DNA of 38,028 nt from an uncultured Coriobacteriaceae bacterium (GTDB lineage: Bacteria > Actinomycetota > Coriobacteriia > Coriobacteriales > Atopobiaceae), in the NCBI GenBank assembly GCA_902766445.1, contig CACXDP010000106.1, positions 1 through 38,028 on the forward strand, written 5' to 3'. The notes beneath the pieces were generated by a model. That model ran no database searches, was not told the origin of the DNA, and saw only the letters and a program-made list of their open reading frames with translations. Positions within the stretch are counted from its first letter, which is position 1. The number at the start of each line of letters is the position of its first letter. Of the stretch, positions 1 to 6,766 are shown piece by piece. Both the position numbers and the translations under genes were made by a program.

Positions 1-1
1 A

Positions 2-3000
2 AGAGCGGACAGGATCCACACCAATCAGGCCCTCAGGGCGATAATCGCCGCGGGTCTGAGCCTTGCGATGGCGCTGGGTGGCGCGCCTGCGCCGGCGCTC
101 GCGGAAGCGACTGGTGATGTTGCAGCCGCGCAAGAGCAGGCCCAGGAGACCGGCGAGCTCGGCAAGGCTCCGGAGGCATCGGCCCAGGCGGTTGCCGACG
201 CGAAGTCCCAGACGGGGAAGAAGGTCGACTCCAACGCGGAATCCCTCGCGGTGACCCCGGACGCCAAGCCGGGCCTCGAGGCGCTTGCCGCAGAGGCGAC
301 GCCACACGTCAAGTACACGGGCCACGTACAACGCATCGGATGGCAGGACTACGTCCGTGACGGTGCGACCGCAGGCACGTCGGGACGCTCGCTGCGCATC
401 GAGGCGCTGCACGTGTACCTCGAGAACGCAGGTGCGGGCTCCTACGTCGACACACGCGGACATGTGCAGCAGATAGGCTGGACGAACTGGCAGCCCGGGT
501 ACTGCGGAACGAGCGGCAGGGGCCTGCGCGTCGAGGCCATCCAGCTCAAGCTCCAAGGACCAATCGCGAAGACGCATGACATCAAGTACCGCGTCCACGT
601 GCAGAGCATCGGTTGGATGAGCTGGGTCAAGAACGGCGCGGTCGCCGGCACATCCGGACGCTCGCTGCGCATCGAGGCCATCCAGATCAAGCTCGTCCGC
701 AAGCAGGGGTCGAGCGTGACGAAGCCCGCGACGCCCAAGCTCACGAGCGTAAGCGCGAGCGGACAGAACGTCACCATCAAGTGGGCCAAGCAGACGAAGA
801 ACACCAACGGTTACGAGGTGCAGGTGGCCTCCGACAAGGCGTTCAAGAACGTCGTCGGCACCTACACGATAAGCTCGAACGGAACCACCACGAAGAAGCT
901 CTCCAACATCGGCGAGGGCAAGACCCGCTACGCGCGCGTGCGCGCATACCGCAAGGTGAGCGGAAAGACCTACCGCTCCGCATGGTCGGGCGCCAAGAGC
1001 GCGACGACCGCCGTCGCGAAGCCGGTCGCGACCTCCATCACGAGCGTGAGCGCGAGCGGACAGGACGTCACCATCAAGTGGGCCAAGCAGACGAAGAACG
1101 CCAACGGCTACGAGGTGCAGGTGGCCTCCGACAAGGCGTTCGAGAACGTCGTCGGCACCTACACGGTGAGCTCGACCGGAACCACCACGAAGAAGCTCTC
1201 AGGCGTCGGCGAGGGCGAGACCCGCTACGCGCGCGTGCGCACATACCGCAAGTTCGGCGGCAAGACCTACCGCAGCGCGTGGAGCGCCGCGAAGGGCGCG
1301 ACGACCGCCGTCGCGAAGCCGGTCGCGACCGAGATGCAGGCCTTGGACGCCGCGGACGACTGGATCCGGGCGAACTGGATTCTCAAGCGCGATCCCGCTC
1401 ACCACGTGGACGGCTACGAGGTCCAATGGGCGGACAACGCGTCCTTCTCAGGCGCCAAGGTCGTGACCGTGAGCGACGTCAACAAGTTCCAAGCTACCAT
1501 CAGGGACGGCGTGAGGATCGAGACCACCTACTGGGCCCGCGTGCGCACTTGGCGCAAGGTGGGGGGCAAGACCTACCGCAGCGCATGGTCGAGCGCGAAG
1601 ACCGGGAAGACCGACGTGCGACCGCTGACGCCCATCAAAAGCCTCACGGGCCTGGAGGGCGGAGCCCGCAGCCTCGTCGCCACATGGTATCCGCTCGGCG
1701 ATGTGTCCAACCTCCAGGACAGCTATGAGGTGCAGTACGCCAAGGACGCATCGTTCAAGGCTGCTGCGACGAAGGTCGTCGACGGCCGCTCGGCGTCTAC
1801 CGTCACCATCGACGGACTCGAGGACGGAACGACCTATTACGTCCGCATCCGCACACGCCGCACGTTGCAGGGCAAGACGTTCTACGCGAACCAGTGGAGC
1901 GAGGCCATGAGCGCGACGACCGACAAGGCCGCCACCCCCGCCCCGACGCGATCCCCGACGCCAGCCAAGCTGTCCGCCCCGACGGGGCTCAAGGCGAAGG
2001 CCACCTACTCCGGCGCGGACCTGACGTGGAACGCGACCGCCGGGGCCGACGGGTATGAGGTCGAGTGGTGCCTGAACGACCTGTTCGTGGCGACGGAGAG
2101 CCTGAGCGCATCGAAGGCGTCCGCCTCGATCAACACCGTGGACGAGGGCTCCTTCGTGTGGGTGCGCGTGCGCGCCACGCGTGGGAGCGAGAGGTCCGAC
2201 TGGTCTGCCGTCGTCAGCTTCCAGACAACGGAGACCCCGCGTCCCGAGAAGCCGCAGAACGTGAGCGCCTCGCCGGCGGTGACGTCCGCGAACCTGTCTT
2301 GGGACGCCGCGAGGAACGCGAAGGGATACGTGGTCGAGATCGCGATGCGTGACGACTTCATCGGGTCCTGGACGCGTGAGACGACGGTTGCGAAGCTGTC
2401 CCTCACCGGTCTCAGGGAGGACACGCCGTACTTCGTGCGCGTGCGCGGAACCTCGACGAACAGTCGCGGCGACCGCATCGAGGGCGACTGGTCCGACACG
2501 AAGCTGTTCTTCACCGAGAAGGCGAGCGCTCCGGCGACCGACCCCACGACCCCGCCCGCGACCGACCCCACGACGCCTGACGAGAAGGGCCACTGGGAGA
2601 CGATCACGGTGACCGACAAGGAGGCCTGGGACGAGGTCGTGCACCACGACGCAGTGACGCACATCGAGCAGGTCGAGCACGTGGAGAAGGACGCGGAGCG
2701 CTGGCAGGAGGGATGGCGCGCCCACATGTGCCCGTACTGCGGTCACATTACGCTCACCTCCGCACACGGCGTGAACGGCGAGCACAACTCCTGCACAGAA
2801 GAGGAGGCCCTTGCCGCGATCAACGCGTACCGCGCGGAGAACGGCATGCCCCCGCAGGACTTCATCGACCCCGAAGGCGTCGACGCGCACAAGGAGAACC
2901 ACTTCACCCGCGGCACCACCTGCGGCTGGACGAACCATCACTGGAGCAACGGCCTCGGTCAGGAATGGGAGTACGACCACGCCAAGACCGCGGCGGAAAA

Positions 3001-3265
3001 CGAACGCGACCTCGCCAAGGTGATCGACGACGCGTTCGACGCGAACCCGTTCCCGCAATGGCTCCGTGACAAGATTGCCAACGGCAGCATGACGAAGGCG
3101 TCCGAGGAGTGGTGCTCCTGGAGCTTCGACCTGTGGGACCCCGTCGTCAAGACCCGCGCCTCCGTCTGGTACACGGACGAGGAGGTCGTCGACACGCCCG
3201 CATGGGACGAGACGATCCATCACGAGGCCGTGACGCACACGGAACGCGTCTGGGTGAAGGACTAG
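2..3265 (+). CDS. Secreted surface protein: ChW repeats, six FN3 domains, Cys/His-rich C-terminus (5' partial)
   Basis: The frame is open to the left edge, so the true start lies outside the window. Codons before the first ATG (68) encode a signal-peptide core (AIIAAGLSLAMALGG, then PAPALAEA). About residues 103-231 hold three ChW repeats, each with a GHVQ/HVQ..IGW motif and GTSGR.LR(I/V)EA. About residues 240-838 hold six fibronectin-III-like modules (YEVQ..., Y.RVR..., ...WS signatures). Modules 1 and 2 are almost identical at the DNA level, with a 297-bp period from nt 741. The C-terminus (from about residue 863) has CPYCG, several His residues and CGW, bracketed by two copies of a W-DE-(V/I)HH-(D/E)AVTH motif. 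No LPXTG anchor is visible, so attachment is probably through the ChW region or absent. ChW and FN3 point to wall, glycan or host binding at the cell surface. The ligand and the role of the C-terminal domain are unknown. A strong hairpin follows the stop codon. Confidence 0.85.
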   Translation, partial: RADRIHTNQALRAIIAAGLSLAMALGGAPAPALAEATGDVAAAQEQAQETGELGKAPEASAQAVADAKSQTGKKVDSNAESLAVTPDAKPGLEALAAEATPHVKYTGHVQRIGWQDYVRDGATAGTSGRSLRIEALHVYLENAGAGSYVDTRGHVQQIGWTNWQPGYCGTSGRGLRVEAIQLKLQGPIAKTHDIKYRVHVQSIGWMSWVKNGAVAGTSGRSLRIEAIQIKLVRKQGSSVTKPATPKLTSVSASGQNVTIKWAKQTKNTNGYEVQVASDKAFKNVVGTYTISSNGTTTKKLSNIGEGKTRYARVRAYRKVSGKTYRSAWSGAKSATTAVAKPVATSITSVSASGQDVTIKWAKQTKNANGYEVQVASDKAFENVVGTYTVSSTGTTTKKLSGVGEGETRYARVRTYRKFGGKTYRSAWSAAKGATTAVAKPVATEMQALDAADDWIRANWILKRDPAHHVDGYEVQWADNASFSGAKVVTVSDVNKFQATIRDGVRIETTYWARVRTWRKVGGKTYRSAWSSAKTGKTDVRPLTPIKSLTGLEGGARSLVATWYPLGDVSNLQDSYEVQYAKDASFKAAATKVVDGRSASTVTIDGLEDGTTYYVRIRTRRTLQGKTFYANQWSEAMSATTDKAATPAPTRSPTPAKLSAPTGLKAKATYSGADLTWNATAGADGYEVEWCLNDLFVATESLSASKASASINTVDEGSFVWVRVRATRGSERSDWSAVVSFQTTETPRPEKPQNVSASPAVTSANLSWDAARNAKGYVVEIAMRDDFIGSWTRETTVAKLSLTGLREDTPYFVRVRGTSTNSRGDRIEGDWSDTKLFFTEKASAPATDPTTPPATDPTTPDEKGHWETITVTDKEAWDEVVHHDAVTHIEQVEHVEKDAERWQEGWRAHMCPYCGHITLTSAHGVNGEHNSCTEEEALAAINAYRAENGMPPQDFIDPEGVDAHKENHFTRGTTCGWTNHHWSNGLGQEWEYDHAKTAAENERDLAKVIDDAFDANPFPQWLRDKIANGSMTKASEEWCSWSFDLWDPVVKTRASVWYTDEEVVDTPAWDETIHHEAVTHTERVWVKD
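741..1334 (+). repeat. Two tandem 297-bp units encoding FN3 modules 1 and 2
   Basis: The units begin at the shared TCACGAGCGT at 741 and 1038 and keep a 297-bp (99-codon) offset to the repeated GCGACGACCGCCGTCGCGAA at 999 and 1296. Differences are few and mostly single bases. This is a recent in-frame duplication within the surface-protein gene and could change copy number by slippage or recombination. Confidence 0.8.
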
Positions 3266-3295
3266 CGCACCTGAGCGCTTGACCATATCCTAGCC

Positions 3296-3337
3296 GAAGA
3301 GGGGGGAGAGACGGACATCCGTCTCTCCCCCCTCTTC
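3296..3337 (+). terminator. Perfect 20-bp stem hairpin after the surface-protein gene
   Basis: GAAGAGGGGGGAGAGACGGA (3296-3315) is the exact reverse complement of 3318-3337, with only CA between them. It starts 31 bp after the stop of the surface-protein gene. There is no T-run after the stem, so it is either an unusual intrinsic terminator or a processing or stability hairpin. Confidence 0.7.
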
Positions 3338-3390
3338 ATGTCAGACGCTCAGACGCGAAGAGTATCAACGCCGGCGCCAACCCCATCGAC

Positions 3391-4113
3391 GTGCTCGACA
3401 AGCTCGTGTCCATGAAGTTCAACTGGGACACCCAGGGCTACTATGCCAGGGCGGCCTTCCGAGTCGAGCTTGATGCCACGATCAAGGACGCCTGGGCGGT
3501 CGTCTCCACCTTCTACAATGCCACCGACCCTGCCGTCGCGTACAAGTACCAGCCCGAGCTCGACAACGTGAAGGCCGCGCTTCGGCAGATCGCCCTTCGC
3601 CCCGCCGGCCAGTCGCCCGAGGAGGTCCGCAAGCTCAACCAGGCAGGCAAGGAAATCAACGTGTACAGCCCTACGCTCGGCTACTCCATCAAGCAGAGTC
3701 GGCACATCAGTTGCGGCTACGCTTTTGGCGACCCGGGTGAGTTCAATGACCATCGGGCCCTCACCCGCACGGAGGAGTTAACGCAGGATGACCAGATCAC
3801 CAAGTACCGCGACCGCCTCTACAACGGCGACATCTGGGAGGACCTCAAGCTCGCCGGTCTCGACGCGGGCGACCCCTACAGTGATGCGGTGTACAAGCAC
3901 ATGTTCAACCAGGTGGGCATCGGCTTCCGGCAGGCCCTCCAGAGAAATGTACTATTTAATAAATCGTTCCAAATCATCGGTCAGAGTTACGAATCTTGGG
4001 TGAGGGGTCTGAGGCCCGACAAATCCATAGTGTCGAAGAAGGTCATGGAGTACTACGCGAATACCTTAGACATAGAGATATGGGGTCACTTCTACTGGTT
4101 CGACCGTCGATAA
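3391..4113 (+). pseudogene. Unrecognised 240-residue reading frame, probably a 5'-truncated remnant
   Basis: The longest candidate starts at GTG 3391, but no Shine-Dalgarno precedes it or the next ATG (3412). The same frame stays open back to 3274, through the hairpin at 3296-3337. That is what a gene that has lost its 5' end would look like. The protein has no signal peptide or membrane segment. It is aromatic-rich and polar, with stretches such as NWDTQGYYARAAFRVELD and IWGHFYWFDRR at the end. From about nt 3948 base composition turns visibly more AT-rich than the preceding 550 bp, suggesting a chimeric 3' end. I do not recognise the family. It could still be expressed as a small protein if translation starts without a ribosome-binding site or by read-through from upstream. 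Confidence 0.45.
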
Positions 4114-4157
4114 AACAGGCCTTGGTTCTCACCGCCGGTGTGCCCTTTGTGCTGCTT

Positions 4158-4197
4158 GGATGCTCCCCTTTGTGCATATGCGCCAAGGGGAGCATCC
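4158..4197. terminator. 13-bp perfect hairpin between convergent genes
   Basis: GGATGCTCCCCTT (4158-4170) pairs with AAGGGGAGCATCC (4185-4197) around a 14-nt loop. It lies 45 bp after the stop at 4113 and about 65 bp after the end of the minus-strand protease gene. It could terminate both converging transcripts. Confidence 0.65.
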
Positions 4198-4213
4198 CTG
4201 ATTTCTGAGCTGC

Positions 4214-4234
4214 CGCCCCCCGCTGGCGGGGGCG
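4214..4234 (-). terminator. GC-rich hairpin downstream of the C11 protease gene
   Basis: CGCCCCC (4214-4220) pairs with GGGGGCG (4228-4234). It lies 28 bp beyond the stop of the minus-strand gene ending at 4262. The stem is only 7 bp and there is no clear T-run on the minus strand, so this call is weak. Confidence 0.35.
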
Positions 4235-4261
4235 TTTCTCGGCCACCGGTACCGGCCGGCA

Positions 4262-6121
4262 TTACTGTTGCGGCTGGACCTCCACGAGGCGAGACTTGCC
4301 GCCCGACACCTCAAAGACGCCGTAGTCGGACGTCAAGCTATTGCCCGCGAGGTCGGTCACCACGAACTGGAGCCTGTAGCGGCCATCGTCTAAGGGCTTC
4401 TCCTCCACTCGGTTTGCGTCTTCCTCGCTCGTCCCCTTGGGTATGGTTACCTCCTCCTGGAGCTCCAGGTCGTCCCTTTTCATGCTTTTTGCCTCATAGG
4501 CTGCTATCCTGTCGCCTGCGTCGAGTGCGGCGTACTCGCGGGAGGGGATGCCGTTGACGTCTATGCCGCCCCACAGTGAGCTGTCGACGTACATCCCATC
4601 GTGGTAGTCGTCGGGGAACGCGTACACCGCGCAGAGGTCCCACTCCTCGCCGTTCGCCCGGACCGGCGCCGAGAAGGCCACGACGTGCGGGAGCATGAGG
4701 AAGACGTCGGTGAGCAAGTACTCGCCCCAAAGCGACGGCCAGGTGGGGCGAAAGTCGCTGGAGAAGCTCAGATGCTCCCAGTCCTGCTTGATGTCGCAGT
4801 CCGTCCCTAGGAGCGCGTAGGAGTCGGGGTCGGCACCGCTCTGCCTCGCGAGCGTGTATGTGACCGAGGTGAGGTACTGGCCGCTGTCTGGCGTGAGCGA
4901 GATTCCGAAGTCGCCGTTGTCCGTTATGCTGCCCCTGTCATCAAAGGCGAGCATCCGCGCCGGTAGTTTAGCGAAGCGAGTCTTCAGGAGCTCGGCGTAT
5001 GCCGACATGGGGCAGGACTTCACATAGCTTGTAAACTCTTCCCTGTCGTAGTTGAACGGGTAGTAGAGCGAGACGCCAGCGCTCTCGGCCTTGTCCCCCG
5101 CGACCTTGTGGACAACGAAGTTGCCGAGCGCCTCCTCGACCTTTTGGGTGTCCGGGCCCTCGTCAAACAGCAGGGCCGTGTCCACAAACCTCTGCAGGTC
5201 AAACAAGTTGCTGATGTTCTTGGCGCCGTAGATGGCCGAGAACTTGGTTGCGTTGGAAAGCTTGAAGGTGCTGTCCTTTGCGCTTTGCGTCTTGATGAGC
5301 TGGTCGGAGAGCTCGTTGACGGCTTGGATCACGTCGTCTGTGTGCGAGAGGTCCAAAAACGATAGCTCGGCGGTGTCCCCCTTGCCCTTTGACTCGCATT
5401 TCTTCTTGTAGGCCTCACAGATCTTGGTGCCGAGGTCTTTGTTTTCGGTAGTCGAGAAGTCCGTTACCAGAGAGGTGTAGTCGATGCCGCCCGAGGGCAC
5501 CACCTCTTGTGAGGCGATCATGTACTGGGCGTAGTCCCGTACCAGCGCTGCGTTTTCCAGCGTGGACATGAAGCAGGTGTCAAACACTATAAAGTCAAAC
5601 GTGAAGGGTAGTTCGGCGTCCTTAAAGGCCTCTGCGAGCTCTTTGCGGTCGAGCGAGTCGTAGTCAAAGTTCTCGTCGAAGCACACCCTGTCGGCAGACT
5701 TGCCGCCGTGGTCCCACATCACCAAGATGTTGCGCTTCGAGCCGTAGTTCGACGCGCCCCACGTCAAGAATTCCCTGAACGTGCTCTCGGCGCCCATGCT
5801 CGCGTTGTCGAGCTCTTCGAGCAAGACGAGCTGCTTGTCGCGCACCTCGTAGCGCTGGATCTTGTCGTTCTTTATGTCGTGGGAGCGCCATGTGCTGGAG
5901 CCGCCCGTCTGTATGACGACTCGGGTGTCTTGGGGGATGTCCGCGGCGAGCAACTCGTCGAGGTTCTTGCCCGCAAGACCCTGTCTGGTCTCCAGGTTCG
6001 AGCCGCACATATATATGAGGAGCGTGCGAGAGCTGCTTGGGGCTTGCCCGACGCAGGCACAAAGAGCGACGCACGCGAGGACAAGGACAACGGCGAGGCG
6101 GATGACATGCGGCTTTTTCAT
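4262..6121 (-). CDS. Clostripain-related (family C11) cysteine protease, lipoprotein
   Basis: 619 residues. The N-terminus is a lipoprotein signal (hydrophobic VVLVLACVAL, then L-C-A-C with Cys23 as the likely lipidated residue), so the enzyme should sit on the outer face of the membrane. The C11 domain begins at about residue 33 (LLIYMCGSNLE). The catalytic pair is visible: His138 in MWDHGG and Cys183 in FDTCFMS, the usual C11 spacing and context. C11 enzymes cleave after basic residues and are usually self-activated. The region after about residue 390 (to 619) is a less conserved C-terminal extension ending in a possible beta-sandwich. The start is fixed by an AAAGGAG box 7 nt upstream. The gene is monocistronic, with an extended -10 box upstream and hairpins downstream. 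Substrate is unknown; host or surface proteins are likely. Confidence 0.88.
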   Translation of the reverse strand: MKKPHVIRLAVVLVLACVALCACVGQAPSSSRTLLIYMCGSNLETRQGLAGKNLDELLAADIPQDTRVVIQTGGSSTWRSHDIKNDKIQRYEVRDKQLVLLEELDNASMGAESTFREFLTWGASNYGSKRNILVMWDHGGKSADRVCFDENFDYDSLDRKELAEAFKDAELPFTFDFIVFDTCFMSTLENAALVRDYAQYMIASQEVVPSGGIDYTSLVTDFSTTENKDLGTKICEAYKKKCESKGKGDTAELSFLDLSHTDDVIQAVNELSDQLIKTQSAKDSTFKLSNATKFSAIYGAKNISNLFDLQRFVDTALLFDEGPDTQKVEEALGNFVVHKVAGDKAESAGVSLYYPFNYDREEFTSYVKSCPMSAYAELLKTRFAKLPARMLAFDDRGSITDNGDFGISLTPDSGQYLTSVTYTLARQSGADPDSYALLGTDCDIKQDWEHLSFSSDFRPTWPSLWGEYLLTDVFLMLPHVVAFSAPVRANGEEWDLCAVYAFPDDYHDGMYVDSSLWGGIDVNGIPSREYAALDAGDRIAAYEAKSMKRDDLELQEEVTIPKGTSEEDANRVEEKPLDDGRYRLQFVVTDLAGNSLTSDYGVFEVSGGKSRLVEVQPQQ

Positions 6122-6148
6122 GCGTGGCTCCTTTGTTCGACACTCCTT

Positions 6149-6157
6149 ATCATAGCA
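6149..6157 (-). promoter_or_regulatory. Extended -10 promoter for the C11 protease gene
   Basis: On the minus strand the sequence reads TG-C-TATGAT, a good extended -10 element, about 28 nt upstream of the ATG. A convincing -35 was not seen, which is usual for extended -10 promoters. Confidence 0.45.
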
Positions 6158-6290
6158 AATGCGTGGGGGCGGCCGTCACGCGCTGGCGGTAAGGTTCAAG
6201 CGGGCAATCTAGGCTGATTTCGCTCCGTCTGTTTGGTTGGAAATCTATCCAAGTGCGGGCAGGGTGTTGGCGGGGAAGCAATGCCCAAAG

Positions 6291-6535
6291 CTAACGGTGC
6301 TCGCCGATGAATTTTTCCATCCAGATTACGTTGTACCAGCGGCCAAACTTGTGGCCGCACTTGTTGAACTTGCCAACCTTTACGAAGCCGAGATGCGCAT
6401 GGAACTGCTCGCTGTTGTCCGTGAGATACTCGTCCTCCACAATCGGGCTTGCGATGCAGGCGTACTCTCGACGTAGGGGGCGTATATGTCCAAGATGCGG
6501 GCAGCGTCTTTCGTGTTCGCAGTTCTAATCTTCAT
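6291..6535 (-). pseudogene. GNAT N-acetyltransferase pseudogene (phosphinothricin-acetyltransferase type) with internal deletion
   Basis: On the minus strand an ATG (6535) opens with MKIRTANTKDAARILDIYAP, the typical N-terminus of this acetyltransferase family. After about 25 codons the frame shifts. The shifted frame encodes the family's C-terminus: ACIASPIVEDEYLTD, HLGFVKVGKFNKCGHKFGRW, then WMEKFIGEH and a stop at 6291. The family is normally about 165-185 residues, so roughly 90 central residues, including the acetyl-CoA-binding core, are missing and the two ends are out of frame. It cannot make a working enzyme. Overlapping plus-strand open frames here are shadows of this remnant. Confidence 0.8.
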
Positions 6536-6605
6536 CGTTGCCTCCCACGACCCTCGCTGGAACCTTCTTCCGAATTCTAAAGCATGGGCGTGGGCAATGG
6601 GGGCA

Positions 6606-6635
6606 AGGGTGAAACGCCTCAGGGTGAAACGCCTC
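6606..6635 (+). repeat. Two tandem copies of a 15-bp repeat
   Basis: AGGGTGAAACGCCTC occurs at 6606-6620 and again, perfectly, at 6621-6635. It is followed by GGACAAACGTCCCCGTCCCCAC (6649-6670), which looks like a dispersed intergenic element. Apart from these and the GNAT pseudogene, the stretch 6158-6728 holds nothing I can name. Confidence 0.6.
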
Positions 6636-6728
6636 CCCGTTCACGCGCGGACAAACGTCCCCGTCCCCACTGTCCTGTTCACATATGACAGCTTGTCACC
6701 TAATCTCGCTGCAGGAACGGGCGAAGCG

Positions 6729-6737
6729 TGAGATAAT
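6729..6737 (+). promoter_or_regulatory. Extended -10 promoter for the sensor kinase operon
   Basis: TG-A-GATAAT at 6729-6737 matches an extended -10 box, 29 nt upstream of the chosen ATG (6767). There is no clear -35. Confidence 0.4.
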
Positions 6738-6766
6738 GCTTGGGAAGGACGCGAAAAAGGCTCGAG

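Noticed and set aside
613-1728. Overlapping plus-strand frame of 371 codons
   Set aside because: Low-complexity Arg/Gln-rich translation of the FN3 repeat DNA in another frame.
1448-3286. Long minus-strand open frame (612 codons) opposite the surface-protein gene
   Set aside because: It is a shadow of GC-rich coding DNA: repetitive, Val/Arg-rich, with no family motifs, while the plus-strand frame has clear domains.
6237-6528. Plus-strand open frames near 6.3 kb
   Set aside because: They lie opposite the GNAT pseudogene, which explains the sequence better.
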